Counted from the stretch's first letter, positions 12,226 to 23,978 are shown. The stretch: DNA of 64,000 nt from Protonemura montana (GCA_947568835.1 CANOQG010000003.1:1-64000), one strand, 5' to 3'. Notes: generated by a model not told the origin, from the letters alone. Numbers and translations are program-made.

Positions 12226-13139
12226 CAATGCTCTGCCTAAGAAGTGCCGAGAAGTTACCTTTACAAGATCTGACTTACCAGAAAAATGTTCACGTTATAC
12301 TCGTTATTCCCGTTCGTTGTAAAACGTGAGGTTGACCAAGCACGACGAGTTACACAGGAACCGCTGAAAACGTTGTCAACGGCCATACCATGTTGAAAAC
12401 ACCGGTTCTCGTCCGATCACCGAAGTTAAGCAACATCGGGCGTGGTCAGTACTTGGATGGGTGACCGCTTGGGAACACCACTTGCCGTTGGCAACAAGTT
12501 TTTTTTGTTTTTTTTTTCGTAATGTTCTGCTCCTAGTTACAAATGCTAGCCAATCTATCCATCTACATGAGTAGCTTAAAATAGTTTTTAAGCGAGTAAC
12601 TTCAAAAGAAATCTACTTTCGAAATACGCTACCAATTGATGCATATTTCTCTGGCTAGGCCGAGTCCTGGCAATGTTTTTTCGAGTTCTTGCTAGTTCAG
12701 GCTAGGTTAGGTTAGGTGATGTTCGGTCAGGTTTGGTAAGGCCTTGTATTCCATGAATTTCACCAAACTTCTTCCATTGAGCTTCGTGCGTGTCGGATCG
12801 TGATATTATCGGTTCTTTAAGCCACTTCTAAAGTTATCCTACGCCGTTACATGGCATCGTGCTCGTTATATGAAAAAAGGTTACGCTTAACATTCAGGCT
12901 TAACATTCAGCACTAGGCGTTATCCTGCGACAAAGCGCGGAACTATTGAGTGAGCCAGGTAGATTCAAATGTCGATGTAAGTTTAGGTTTGGTTTGATTA
13001 GATTAGGTTAGGTTTTGTTTTGTTAGGTTAGGTTATGTTAGGTTAGGTAAGGTCAGTTTAGGTTAGGTTTCGTTGTGTTAGGTGAGGTTAGGTTAGGTTA
13101 GGTTAGGTTAGGCCTAGTATTTGACAAATTTTAAAAGTT
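12226..13139 (+). repeat. 5S rDNA unit with TTAGG-rich spacer
   Basis: A plus-oriented unit: conserved upstream spacer (caagcacgacgagttacaca), 5S gene, T tract, then spacer ending in a run of GGTTA repeats near 13086-13112. The unit is interrupted after aaaagtta at about 13139 by a non-LTR retrotransposon. Confidence 0.85.
12375..12492 (+). rRNA. 5S rRNA: 5S rRNA gene
   Basis: A 118-nt 5S copy closest to the local consensus, with about one difference (accacttgcc instead of accacgtgcc). Helix I ends pair, and the internal control region is intact. A strong T tract (tttttttt, then a longer run) follows within 10 nt and would act as a Pol III terminator. This is the best candidate for a functional 5S gene in the window. 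Confidence 0.92.
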
Positions 13140-13307
13140 ACATAGATTGTTAAGGTTAAGTTGACTGTCATGGCGGCTACGAGCTAGACGTGCCTGAATA
13201 GTGCTCCGATTATATTTGAGAATAAGCTATCTATTTACTACACAACAAACCATCGACATATAGTTTTGTTATCATAGTGATAAACCAGTGATACGAAGTT
13301 AAATAAA

Positions 13308-14157
13308 ATGGCTAAAACGCGACATAATAAAAATAACAAAACGAAAACTAGTGAAGTGGTCTCGCCTAGTGAAGTGATCCCGCCTGCACAGCTGATCGAC
13401 CCTTACCTCAATCGACCGCCGATACCTGCTCTGGATCTCGACCTTACAAACCCTCTGAACACTTTTGATTCAGTAAAAGTCGCTTTCAAGGAGATTGCGA
13501 ATACTCTGAAAGAAATGGTTTGTGCACTCGACTTTCAGAGTAAAATGTACGACGACCTTCTGGTTGAGTCTAAACAGCAAACGTTGAAGATGGGGACCTT
13601 GGTTGAGGAGATAGGCTCTCTCAAAAACGAAAATAGTGATCTCAAGAAAGAAAACAGTGGACTCGCCCTCAAAATAAATGAACTTGAACAATATTCGAAG
13701 AATTTCAATCTTGAATTCACTGGCATTCCGGAGTCAAATGAAGAAAACTCGTATGAGATCGTCACTTAGATCGCCAATAAACTAGGCCTGCAAACCCGGG
13801 AACACGAAATCGAGTTCTGCCACAGACAAAAATTAAACCCTAGGAAAAAAAACGGCCCCAGAGTAATAATTGCGAATTTTTTCTCGAGGCGCGACAAGAA
13901 TGACATCATCGCAGCAAAAAAGATGTGGCCTAACTCTGAAAGCTTCCGACCTAGGATACTACAACAGCTGTGACAACAAAGTTTATATAAATGAACATCT
14001 CACAAATATGAATAAAAATCTCTTCTGGCTTGCTCGCAACACAAAACAAATCGGCTACAAATTTTGCTGGACTCGAGACGGCAGGATCTTCGTAAGAAAA
14101 ACTGATTACTCTGAAATAATTCGCATAACATCACCATCAGACGTGCCAACTGCCTAG
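13308..14157 (+). pseudogene. Non-LTR ORF1 (coiled-coil RNA-binding-type protein), broken
   Basis: The open frame from ATG 13308 to a TAG at 13767-13769 encodes a lysine-rich N-terminus and then a leucine/glutamate-rich coiled coil (about residues 95-135). The coil ends in the motif NLEFTGIPES, which resembles the coil-to-RNA-binding junction of ORF1 proteins of L1/CR1/Jockey-type elements. Beyond the stop the same protein-like sequence continues (CHRQKLNPRKKNGPRVI), first in the same frame, then in the frame open at 13870-14157. That marks at least one stop and one frameshift. The role would be nucleic-acid chaperone and RNP formation for the element. Confidence 0.7.
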
Positions 14158-14217
14158 AAAATACTCACACACCTCGTAAGTCGAATATAGGCATAACAAA
14201 GCCCTTATCTTCATAAA

Positions 14218-17154
14218 ATGGATTTACTCGACATCAAATTTGCATCCGAATCCAAATACTATAATCTTGGGGGATATTTAGACACACTTTTAATATCATC
14301 AAATTTAAATGTCTTCCACGTCAATATACGTAGCATTCGTAAGAATTTTGACGAATTATGTGTGGTAATTGATCAAATAGAACCAACTCTACATGTCATA
14401 ATTCTAACCGAAACCCATCTCAAATTAAGCGAAGAATTCAATCTTCCTGGATATTACACTCATGCATCTCTTGCTAAAAATACGCTTTGCGATGGTGTGA
14501 CTTTATTTATACATAAAAGTGTAAATAACCTAGAAGTAATTTCACTGAAAGACCTTACGAGCGCAAACGGAGTAAGCCTCACCTTCAATCATGATTCCAA
14601 ATTGTACCAGGTTATTGCCATCTACAGATCTCCTTCAAATGATATTAACACATTTATTAATGAACTTGAATCCGTAATTACTAGACCCTCTACACATGAC
14701 TACCAAACAATTATAGGGGACATTAACATTGACATCTCTAAGTATAGTTGCAATCAAGCCAAATACCTGGATACTATACTGTACACAAATGGATTTATCT
14801 CCTGTGTCAACCTACCAACCAGAGTCACTGAAAATAGCAAGTCCTGCATTGATCATATATTTTTAAAAACCTCCCTAAGAGGCGTGTCAACGTCTGGCAT
14901 ATTGCAAACAGAAATTACTGATCACTACCCAATTTTCATAGGACTAGATGTCAAATCCGGGAAAAAGTCACATGCTACTGAAAAAAAAAATAACAACTGG
15001 ATAAAAATCTCGAAATTAAACGAAACAACACTCAAATCTGCCCTCATTCAAGAAACGTGGGAGGAAACTTATAATTGCACGGATGTAGATAACGCATTTA
15101 CTACTTTTCTAAAAACATTACGACAACACATAGATAACTCAACTTTCGTATCCATGAAAAAAATAGCTCGAAAATGAGAAAAATCAAACCATGGATTACC
15201 AAAGGAATCATCACATCCATACGTAAACGAGATGCCCTACATAGGAGAACAACAAAATGCCAAAACCTTGACGCTGAAAGTAAAAAGCAATTACACAACA
15301 ATTATAAGATGTACAGAAACTTTCTTAACAATATCATTCGCACTACCAAATTTAACTACTATGGCCAGAAGATAAACAATAGTTTGAACTCTCCACGAAA
15401 ATTATGGACAAATATTCGCGAAATAATAGAAAAAAATAATAGAGAATCTAGCAATATAGACAAAATTACGATACAATCACAGAGCTTCACCGATCCCTGT
15501 GTGATTGCAGAGAAGCTAGTAAATTACTTCACAACTGTGGGGAGGGAACTGGCGGATAAAATTGATCGCAATGATAATGACCTCCCTGATTTAGAATATG
15601 ATCTCACTGAACAATTCATCCCTTGTGCAAGTTCAATGTTTTTAACTCCCGTAACCTCATGCGAAATAGTAACAGAAATGCTCTCACTAAAAGATAACTC
15701 GGCTTGTGGACATGATGAAGTGCATGCAAAGACAATAAAACTAGTACGAAGTTACATAGCAGATCCTTTAGTACACATTTTTAACCTATCTTTCTCCACG
15801 GGGACATTTCCTAAAGACTTAAAAATTGCAATTATAATACCAATCATCAAACAGGGAGATCGGACTATGATGGAAAACTATCGCCCAATATCTTTAACTT
15901 CAAATTTTACAAAATTACTTGAAAAATGTATAAAAACTAGACTATTATCCTACTTAGATCACAATAATTACCTTTCTGAAAATCAATATGGTTTCAGACC
16001 AAAAATGGGTACGGATGATGCAATTTTCAGCTTAACTTCTAAAATCTACACATCTCTTGACAAAGGTCATAAGTCCATCGGAGTCTTCCTAGATTTAGCA
16101 AAGGCGTTCGATACTGTTAGTCACCAAATTTTAATATATAAAAATGAGATCCCTAGGAATAAGAGGCATTGTACTTCAACTTTTTAAAAATTATCTAGAA
16201 AACAGACCACAGTGTGTATTTGTTAACAAGGAGATCAAAAGCACCTCAAAAGTAGTTAACTTCGGAGTCCCACAAGGAACTGTATTGGGCCCAATCTTAT
16301 TCCTCATTTATGTAAATGAACTTTGTAACCTTTAAACGGATGGTGATATAATTACCTATGCTGATGATACGGCGCTCATTTTCAGTGACTCAACATGGTT
16401 GGGGGTATTTGAAAAAACAAACAGAACGCTCAACTTAGTATACTCCTGGCTAAACAGTAACTTCCTTACTTTGAACAAAAATAAGATTACTTACATTGCA
16501 TTCACACATGATTCTAGAACCCGTCCTGATAAAATTTATAGCTTAAAGATACATGAAAGAAATTGTCAGAAACATTGTGAACACAACTGTTACAAAATTA
16601 AAAATGAAAAGTCTGTTAAATACTTGGGAATCACAATAGATCAGAATTTAAAATGGCACCCACACATAACTCGCCTGCTGTCAAAGGCAAGAGGCATTAT
16701 GCATAACTTTTATAAACTTAGACATGTGGTCAGTCAAAAACTTATTGTAACAATTTACAAAGTAATGGCACAACCTATCTTACAGTATGGAATCATTGGC
16801 TAGGGAGGATGCAGTAATAAAACCATGAAAAAACTTATTATCGCTCAAAAAGGTATTCTCAAAGTTGCTGGTAATATGCATAGTAATTATCCTTCAAATA
16901 AACTTTTTTTAGTTTTTAATGTACTTGACATTCGACAAATGTACTTCAAAATTCTTCTTCTTCATATATTTAAAAATTCCACTTTATATCATAGAAAAAA
17001 TACAGATCAAGGACTGACTAGAAACCTTAGAAATACTTACCACCTGTTTACTGTTCCTAAGATGAAAACAACTCTTGGACAGCAACACACTATTTTCCTG
17101 GCACCTAAGCTCTTTAATAGCCTTCCACTCCTAGCTAGAAATAATAAGACTTAA
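14218..17154 (+). pseudogene. Non-LTR ORF2: APE endonuclease and reverse transcriptase, frameshifted
   Basis: The segment 14218-15177 is an apurinic-type endonuclease: HVNIRSIRKNFDEL at the N-terminus, TETHLK with the catalytic Glu, GDINIDI and ITDHYPIF. Reverse transcriptase follows in the frame of 15174-16187 (SLKDNSACGHDEVHAK; ENYRPISLTS; GFRPKMGTDDA) and then, after a frameshift near 16140, at 16144-16335 (FGVPQGTVLGPILF). The catalytic YADD lies at about 16357-16368, between TAA at 16333-16335 and the next open stretch. The C-terminal segments are 16399-16803 and 16825-17154, separated by TAG at 16801. Most of the protein is recognisable, so inactivation is by scattered small lesions. 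There is no RNase H domain. Clade placement (CR1/Jockey group) is by motif recall only. Confidence 0.8.
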
Positions 17155-17465
17155 ATAAGTACAAAGTCAAAATTACTGAAATTATAATCAAAAAGATCAA
17201 CCCTTTCCATCCTTTCTATTATAATAAACTATAAATTAATGTTGTTTAATAATAATATTAGTATATAGTATAGTAACCTGTATAGTAATATAGTATAGTT
17301 TAGCTCGTAGCACAAATGTACAAATATTTTTTTTGACAAGCCCACACACAAGTCTATCTTATGTGGGATTTTTCACTTCCTCAATTTTGTTAACATTCTT
17401 TATGTTTAAAATACCTGTAAAATTGTGTAAAATTAAAAGAACAATAAAAAAAATAAATAAAAAAA

Positions 17466-17468
<3 letters not shown>

Positions 17469-17494
<26 letters not shown>
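17469..17494. repeat. (TA)n microsatellite at non-LTR 3' end
   Basis: A run of about 13 TA units directly after AAATAAA-type repeats, forming the 3' tail of the non-LTR element. Confidence 0.85.
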
Positions 17495-17496
<2 letters not shown>

Positions 17497-17690
17497 ATAG
17501 GTTTAAAAGCGGTCTATATTCAGTGATATCTAAGCTTTTCTCAATGCCCTGCATTAGGAGTGCCTAGAAGTTACCTTTGCAAGATCTGACTTACCAGAAA
17601 AATGTTCACGTTATACTCGTTCCTCCCGATCGTTGTAAAACGTGAGGTTGACCAAGCACGACGAGTTACACAGAAACCGCTGAAAACGTT

Positions 17691-17808
17691 GTCAACGGCC
17701 ATACCATGTTGAAAACACCAGTTCTCGTCCGATCACCGAAGTTACGCAACTTCGTGCGTGGTCAGTACTTGGATGGGTGACCGCTTGGGAACACCACGTG
17801 CCGATGAC
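17691..17808 (+). pseudogene. 5S rRNA copy, probably degenerate
   Basis: A 118-nt 5S copy followed by a T tract. It carries several changes from the consensus: gttacgcaacttcgtgcgtgg in the internal control region, and ccgatgac at the 3' end, which weakens helix I. It shares caccagttc and caacttcg with the right-hand array copies. Confidence 0.65.
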
Positions 17809-18653
17809 AAATATTTTTTTTTTTTTTTTCGTAACCTCCTCATCCAAACTTTAAATCCTAGTTAATCTATCCATCTACATGAGTATTTTGAAATAGTTTT
17901 TAAGCGAGTAACTTCAAAAGAAATCTACTTTCGAAATACGCTACCAATTGATGCATATTTCTCTGGCTAGGCCGAGTCCTGGCAATGTTTTTTCGAGTTC
18001 TTGCTAGTTCAGGCTAGGTAAGGTTAGGTGACGTAAGGTCAGGTTTGGTAAGGCCTTGTATTCCATGAATTTCACCAAATTTCGTACTTTGAGCTTCGTG
18101 CGTGTCGGAACGTGATATTATCGGTTCTTTAAGCCACTTCTATGAGTTATCCTACGCCGTTACATGGCATCGTGCTCGTTATATGCAAAAAGGTTACGCT
18201 TAACATTCAGGCTTTACATTCAGCACTAGGCGTTATCCTGCGACAAAGCGCGAAACTATTGAGTGAGCCAGGGAGAATCAAATGTCGAGGTTAGTTTAAG
18301 TTGGGTTTGATTAGATTAGGTTTGGTTTGGTTCTGTTATGTTAGTTCATGTTAGGTTAGGTAAGGTTAGTTTAGGTTAGGTTCCGTTGGGTTAGGTGAGG
18401 TTAGGTAAGGTTAGGTTAGGTTGGGTCTAGTATTTGACAAATTTCAAAAGCTTGGTTAGATTAGGTTTGAAATGGTCTATATTCAGTGAAATCTAAGCTT
18501 TTCTCAATGCTCTGCCTTAGAAGTGTTTAGAAGTTACCTTTGCAAGATCTGACTTACCAGAAAAATGTTCACGTTTTACTCGTTCTTCCCGTTTGTCGTA
18601 AAACGTGAGGTTGACCAAGCACGACGAGTTACACAGAAACCGCTGCAAACGAT

Positions 18654-18771
18654 GTCAACGGCCATACCATGTTGAAAACACCGGTTCCCGTCCGATCACC
18701 AAAGTTAAGCAACATCGGTCGTGGTCAGTACTTGGATGGGTGACCGCTTGGGAACACCACGTGCCGTTGGC
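18654..18771 (+). rRNA. 5S rRNA: 5S rRNA gene
   Basis: A 118-nt copy with intact helix I ends and a T tract right after the gene (caacttttttttt). There are about three differences from the consensus (ggttcccg, caccaaag, atcggtcg). It may be functional or mildly degenerate. Confidence 0.8.
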
Positions 18772-19456
18772 AACTTTTTTTTTTATTATTTTTATTGTAA
18801 CCTTCTCCTCCAAACTACATATCCTAGTCAATCTATCCATCTACATGGGTATTTCAAAATAGTTTTTAAGCGAGTAACTTCAAAAGAAATCTACTTTCGA
18901 AATACGCTACCAATTGATGCATATTTCTCTGGCTAGGCCGAGTCCTGGCAGTGTTTTTTCGAGTTCTTGCTAGTTCAGGCTAGGTTAGGTTAGGTGATGT
19001 TCGGTCAGGTTTGGTAAGCTCTTGTATTCCATGAATTTCACCAAATTTCGTACTTTGAGCTTCGTGCGTGTCGGAACGTGATATTATCGGTTCTTTAAGC
19101 CACTTTTAACAGTTATCCTACGCCGTTACATGGCATCGTGCTCGTTATATGAAAAAAGGTTACGCTTAACATTCAGGCTTAACATTCAGCACTAGGCGTT
19201 ATCCTGCGACAAAGTGCGGAACTAGTGAGTGAGCCAGGGAGATTCAAATGTCGAGGTAAGGTAAGGTTAGGTTTTATTAGTTTAGGTTATGTTTGGTTCT
19301 GTGAGGATAGGTAAGTTAGGTAAGGTTAGGTTAGTTTTGGAAAGGTTTCGTTGGGTAAGGTTAGTTTAGGTTAAGTTAGGTTAGATTAGGCCAAGTATTT
19401 GACAAATTTCAAAAGTTAGGTTAGATTAGGTTTAAAAGCGGTCTATATTCAGTGAT

Positions 19457-19581
19457 AGTAGATTAGAAACGCCGGTTCTAGATCAGAAGAGAAGGAAATC
19501 ATTGACCTCTGTGGGAAAACTGCTGACGCCCGGAAAATTCCTAGCGTCTTGGACGGTACGAAATAAAATGCAGATTCAGCA
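19457..19581 (+). repeat. Polinton left ITR
   Basis: 125 bp matching the reverse complement of 52452-52576 with about four differences. The retrovirus-like element is inserted directly at its inner edge, duplicating ATAT (19581-19584 and 40464-40467). The sequence resumes at 40464 almost at once in DNA polymerase coding sequence, so there is little or no spacer between ITR and gene. Confidence 0.95.
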
Positions 19582-19785
19582 TATTGTCACGTACCCTTAT
19601 GTCTACGGCACCATGGGGGTTGGCACTCGCTCTCTCGTGAAAGGGGGTAGTGACTAGGGGATCTATATAAATACCACTTATTCGTGAATAACAAACTACT
19701 TGCCGTTTATTATGGACCTAAACCTATACATAGCCATTATCCCAAACTCGATCTAATAACAATAATTTCTATAATAGATACTTAA

Positions 19786-19938
19786 TGTAGCGATAGTCGC
19801 TATATTGACTCCGACTTTGTAGTTCCGGCTCGGTGGGTTCCGGGAGGAGGGTGTGAATAAAGCATGGACGAATGTTAAGAGTGAAACGGGCTATTATTAT
19901 TCGGGAGACATCCACAAGTTGGAAGTTAGAATACTACA
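19786..19938 (+). repeat. Left LTR of nested Gypsy
   Basis: 153 bp, TGTAGCGATAG...ATACTACA. It is short for a Gypsy LTR. It contains gaataaagc, a plausible polyadenylation signal, around 19855-19863. Confidence 0.95.
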
Positions 19939-20013
19939 TTGGCGACGAGGAACGGATTGCGTGAAATAAGAACTATCGGTTGGAAAAGATTCATCGAAAT
20001 CCATTGTTTTATC

Positions 20014-23000
20014 ATGGCGGACGATTCGATTGGAAAATTCGACTGTGAAGGAGACTTCACAACGGTAGGCCAGCGTTGGGCAAGATGGCTGAGAGCCTTT
20101 AACTATTATGCCATAAGCATGAACCTCAACGAACCGGTGAGGAAACAAGCAACGCTTCTTCACAAAGCAGGCATGGCAGTCCAGGATGCATATCACTCGT
20201 TAAAACCAACAGTCGTCGAGGGTGAAAACGTCTATGATCAGACGGTAAGAGAACTGACAGCTAAATTCACACCGAGGACAAACGTACCTTATGAAAGGAT
20301 CAAGTTCAGGGGACTATGCCAGGAACAGGAAGAATCCATAGAAAAGTACGAAGCAAGACTCAGAAGACAAGCGACTCAGTGTGGGTTTGGTGACCTACTT
20401 GACGAAAATGTGAGAGACCAGATCCTAGATAAAGTGTTTTCGCGAGAATTGAAGCGAAAATTGATAGAAATAGGACCGGACATGACTTTGCTATCAGTGT
20501 TAAATACAGCAAAATCATGGGAAGATGCAAATGCCAAGGAACAAGGGTTGGTAGCAAAGGAGACTATAAATAAAGTGTTTTCAAAAAGCTCAGATAACCT
20601 ACAGAAGGTGAAGTGCTACGCGTGTGGTTATAAGGGACATTTTAAGAACAGTCCGAACTGTCCAGCGAAAAACGAAGAATGTACATTGTGTCGAAAGAAG
20701 GGACATTTCCAAGCATGTTGTCGAACAAACGTCAAGCACAAGAAGAAGTTTGATAAGAAGAAGGAAGACAACAGCAAGAAGAAAATTAGGCAGATTGCTG
20801 ATTCGAGCGACACAGAGGAAGAGTACACGTTTGGAATTGGTACAAATAAACAGCAAGAAAGCATAGATGTCAAGCTAGGTGGCGTACATTTAAAAGTCAT
20901 GGTTGATTCTGGAGCAACATGCAACGTGATTGATGAAGAGACATGGAAGCATCTGAAGAAACATAAGATCGTGTGTACTACGTCATCGACGAACAAATTA
21001 CTCTACCCTTACGGAGTAAAAGAACCGCTGCCTGTGCTAGGGAAATTCGAGACCGAAGTGGAAGTGACACCTGATCGGAAAGAAACTGCTGTTTTCTACG
21101 TAATCAAAGGAAAGGGATCAGCACTTCTAGGTAAAGAAACATCTGTTCAGCTAGGGGTATTAACGATTGGATTGCAAGTGAGGCAAGTTAAAGAAAATGA
21201 AATCATCGGGAAACTGAAGAACTTTCAGATGAAGCTTCCAATCAAAGAAGGGGTTACACCAGTATACCAGCCTTTGCGGAGAATACCAGTACCCCTACAG
21301 AGGAAACTTGAAAAGAAACTAGATACACTTGAAGAGCTAGACATAATCGAGAAACTGGATGGTTCTTCACGGTGGGCATCACAACTGGTTGTGTGTCCGA
21401 AAGAAAATGGAGACATTCGAATCTGTATTGACATGCGCCGTGCAAACGAATCAATAGAACGAGAGAAGCACCACATACCTTGCTTCGAAGAAATTATCCC
21501 AGACTTGAGGGATAGCAAAATCTTCAGCAAACTAGACTTCAACAGTGCGTTTCACCAAATAGAACTGAGCCCAGAGTCTAGAGAGATAACAACATTCCTT
21601 ACACACCGTGGGTTGTATAGATATAAACGTCTCGTGTTCGGAGTGAACTGCGCGCCTGAGATGTTCCAACGAACAATGGAGCAGGTACTTCATGGGTGCG
21701 AAGGAACCCATGTTTACATGGATGATGTCCTGATACATGGGAGATCGAAGGAAGAACACGACAAAAGACTGCAGAAGGTTTTGAAGACACTAGAAGAGAA
21801 AGGTATGACGCTCAACAAGAAGAAATGTCTGTTCGGAGTAGAAGCCGTAGATTTCATAGGTCATCGTTTGACAAGCGATGGAGTTATGGTGACCGACAAC
21901 AAGGTTGAGGCGGTCAAGAACTTCCGGGAACCAAGGACTCCGGCGGAAATAAGCAGCTTCCTCGGTTTAGTGAACTTCGTGGGACGTTTCATTCCGAATT
22001 TGTCAACGGTAACGGAGCCACTGCGGAGACTGTTGAAGAAAGAAGTTCCGTTCGAGTGGGGTTCCGAACAGGATAAGGCGTTCAGCGAACTAAAGAAGAG
22101 ATTGACAGAGAAGAGAACACTAGGGTATTACAATCCAGAGGCAAAGACAACAGTCATTGCCGACGCCAGCCCCGTAGGGCTCGGAGCTGTACTTATCCAA
22201 GACGGACCAAGGGGTCCCAAGGTAATCAGCTACGCAAGTAAGAGCCTATCAGATTGTGAGAAAAACTATTCACAGAATGAAAAAGAGGCTTTAGCGCTTG
22301 TTTGGGCTTGCGAGCGATTCCACTATTTTCTGTATGGAAGGGAAACGTTTGATTTAATCACTGACAATAAGCCAGTAGAAACTATCTTTTCACCGAAAGG
22401 AAAACCATGTGCTAGAATTGAAAGATGGGTGATGAGATTGCAGGCATATAAATATCGAGTAATTCACAGACCCGGAAAATCAAACATTGCGGATCCACTT
22501 TCGAGGTTGTTAGTAGAGAATACTAATGATTCTTTTGATAGGAATGGAGAAAGATGTTTGCGGATACTAATCGAGTCTACAACTCCAGTGGCGCTGAAAT
22601 TAGAAGACATCGAAGGAGCTTTCGAGAAAGACCAAGAGCTTCAAGCGGTGTCGCACAGCCTGAAGACAGGAATATGGCAGCCAGCCAGTAAGCCGTATCA
22701 TCCGTTTGCTGCTGAACTTGGCCAAGCAGGTCAAGCTATTCTGAAGGGAACAAGGTTAGTGATTCCAAAAACCCTACGTCAGCATACGTTGGAGTTGGCG
22801 CATGAAGGACACCCTGGGATAACGAAAATGAAACAATTGCTGCGAAGCAAGGTATGGTGGCCAGGGATTGATAAAGATTGCGAAAGGTACGCCAGGACAT
22901 GCCATGGGTGTCAACTGGTGGGATTACCGAATCACCCGGAACCCATGAAACGGACAGTGCTTCCGCCAGGACGTTGGCAGGACCTAGCCATAGACTTCAT

Positions 23001-23910
23001 GGGACCACTGCCATCAGGTCATTCGCTTCTAGTCATTGTCGACTATTACAGCAGATTCTATGAAGTGGAAATTATGAAGAAAATAACAGCACAGAAAACC
23101 ATAGAGAAATTAAAACCAATCTTTGCTCGGTTTGGATTACCGTTATCCATTAGGTCGGATAACGGGCCTCAATTTCAAAGCGAAGAATTTAGGGAATACT
23201 GCGCTCAGAACAAAATTGAACAACGCTTCACCACTCCATTGTGGCCGCAGGCAAACGGCGAAGTTGAACGCCAGAACAAGTCATTGCTTAAAAGACTTAA
23301 AATTGCTCAGGCGACAGGAAAAGACTGGAAGGAGGAAATGCTCAAATACTTAATTTGTTATAGAAATACTCCACATAGTACAACAGGTGAGAGTCCAGCA
23401 CAACTCCTATTAAAGATGAAGCTGCGTGACAAGTTACCAACTTACGAAGAGAATCAAGAAGTTGATGATGAAATACGGGACAGGGACCTAGAAAAGAAAT
23501 GGAAAGGAAAAGAATACGCCGACCAAAGGCGTCATGCCCAAGACAACAAGCTGGAAGAAGGTGACTACGTTCTAATGAGACAACCGAAGACGGACAAGCT
23601 GTCACCAACTTTCGGTTACGTCCCCAGTCCGATTGTGGAGCGAAAAGGAAATAGCATCACAATCCAAACTCCTGACAATGTCAGGTATACCCGAAATTCG
23701 ACATTTTTCAAGAAGTTCCAAGAAAAGGATCTTACTTCCAAGAAGGATTTGGAAGAAAACGGTTCCACTGAACAGGAAAACAAGTCAGAACAAGAAACCG
23801 CGACTGGGCCAGACGCTCAGGTAGAGATGGACGTCGATCCAGGACCGGAGATGCCGCTGAGGACACGACCGGCTCGACTGATACGAGTACCACAGAGATA
23901 CCAGAACTAA
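20014..23910 (+). CDS. gag-pol: Gag-Pol polyprotein of nested Gypsy
   Basis: A single open frame. The first ATG is at 20014 (MADDSIGKF; about 1298 residues); the open frame before it overlaps the primer site. Residue numbers below count from 19939, the start of the open frame. Gag occupies the first ~220 residues. Two zinc-knuckle-like motifs follow (CYACGYKGHFKNSPNC and CTLCRKKGHFQACC, near 225-265). Then come aspartic protease (MVDSGATCNVID near 322), reverse transcriptase (ICIDMRRAN; catalytic YMDD near 593), RNase H (VIADASPVGLGAVL), and integrase. The integrase has an HHCC finger (HPGITKM...CHGCQ, near 955-990) and DDE residues in AIDFMGP, RSDNGPQF and GEVERQNK. It ends with a charged tail. 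Gag and pol share one frame with no slippery site needed. The motif style recalls the Mag/K02A2.6 group of Gypsy elements (recall, not a search). No lesion seen. Confidence 0.92.
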   Translation: MADDSIGKFDCEGDFTTVGQRWARWLRAFNYYAISMNLNEPVRKQATLLHKAGMAVQDAYHSLKPTVVEGENVYDQTVRELTAKFTPRTNVPYERIKFRGLCQEQEESIEKYEARLRRQATQCGFGDLLDENVRDQILDKVFSRELKRKLIEIGPDMTLLSVLNTAKSWEDANAKEQGLVAKETINKVFSKSSDNLQKVKCYACGYKGHFKNSPNCPAKNEECTLCRKKGHFQACCRTNVKHKKKFDKKKEDNSKKKIRQIADSSDTEEEYTFGIGTNKQQESIDVKLGGVHLKVMVDSGATCNVIDEETWKHLKKHKIVCTTSSTNKLLYPYGVKEPLPVLGKFETEVEVTPDRKETAVFYVIKGKGSALLGKETSVQLGVLTIGLQVRQVKENEIIGKLKNFQMKLPIKEGVTPVYQPLRRIPVPLQRKLEKKLDTLEELDIIEKLDGSSRWASQLVVCPKENGDIRICIDMRRANESIEREKHHIPCFEEIIPDLRDSKIFSKLDFNSAFHQIELSPESREITTFLTHRGLYRYKRLVFGVNCAPEMFQRTMEQVLHGCEGTHVYMDDVLIHGRSKEEHDKRLQKVLKTLEEKGMTLNKKKCLFGVEAVDFIGHRLTSDGVMVTDNKVEAVKNFREPRTPAEISSFLGLVNFVGRFIPNLSTVTEPLRRLLKKEVPFEWGSEQDKAFSELKKRLTEKRTLGYYNPEAKTTVIADASPVGLGAVLIQDGPRGPKVISYASKSLSDCEKNYSQNEKEALALVWACERFHYFLYGRETFDLITDNKPVETIFSPKGKPCARIERWVMRLQAYKYRVIHRPGKSNIADPLSRLLVENTNDSFDRNGERCLRILIESTTPVALKLEDIEGAFEKDQELQAVSHSLKTGIWQPASKPYHPFAAELGQAGQAILKGTRLVIPKTLRQHTLELAHEGHPGITKMKQLLRSKVWWPGIDKDCERYARTCHGCQLVGLPNHPEPMKRTVLPPGRWQDLAIDFMGPLPSGHSLLVIVDYYSRFYEVEIMKKITAQKTIEKLKPIFARFGLPLSIRSDNGPQFQSEEFREYCAQNKIEQRFTTPLWPQANGEVERQNKSLLKRLKIAQATGKDWKEEMLKYLICYRNTPHSTTGESPAQLLLKMKLRDKLPTYEENQEVDDEIRDRDLEKKWKGKEYADQRRHAQDNKLEEGDYVLMRQPKTDKLSPTFGYVPSPIVERKGNSITIQTPDNVRYTRNSTFFKKFQEKDLTSKKDLEENGSTEQENKSEQETATGPDAQVEMDVDPGPEMPLRTRPARLIRVPQRYQN

Positions 23911-23978
23911 AGGGATTAATCATTATTATTAGTACCTCACAATGTTAATAATACTAGAATTTAAAAAGAAAAGAGGGG

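Larger units (their letters stand above)
13140..17496 (+). mobile_element. Jockey/CR1-like non-LTR retrotransposon, decayed
   Basis: This element is inserted in a 5S spacer between aaaagtta and ggtttaaaagcgg, which lie ten bases apart in intact units. It has a 5' leader, a coiled-coil ORF1, an ORF2 with endonuclease and reverse transcriptase, and an AATAAA-rich tail ending in (TA)n at about 17469-17494. Both ORFs carry stops and frameshifts. No clear target-site duplication was found. Confidence 0.88.
17497..19456 (+). repeat. 5S rDNA units left of the Polinton
   Basis: Two plus-oriented units spaced 963 bp apart, plus the start of a third spacer. Each carries the conserved upstream block (gttgaccaagcacgacgag), the 5S gene, a T tract, the downstream spacer (ctggctaggccgagtcctgg; cactaggcgttatcctgcga) and degenerate GGTTA arrays. 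The array is cut at 19456, immediately after attcagtgat, by the Polinton ITR. Confidence 0.88.
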
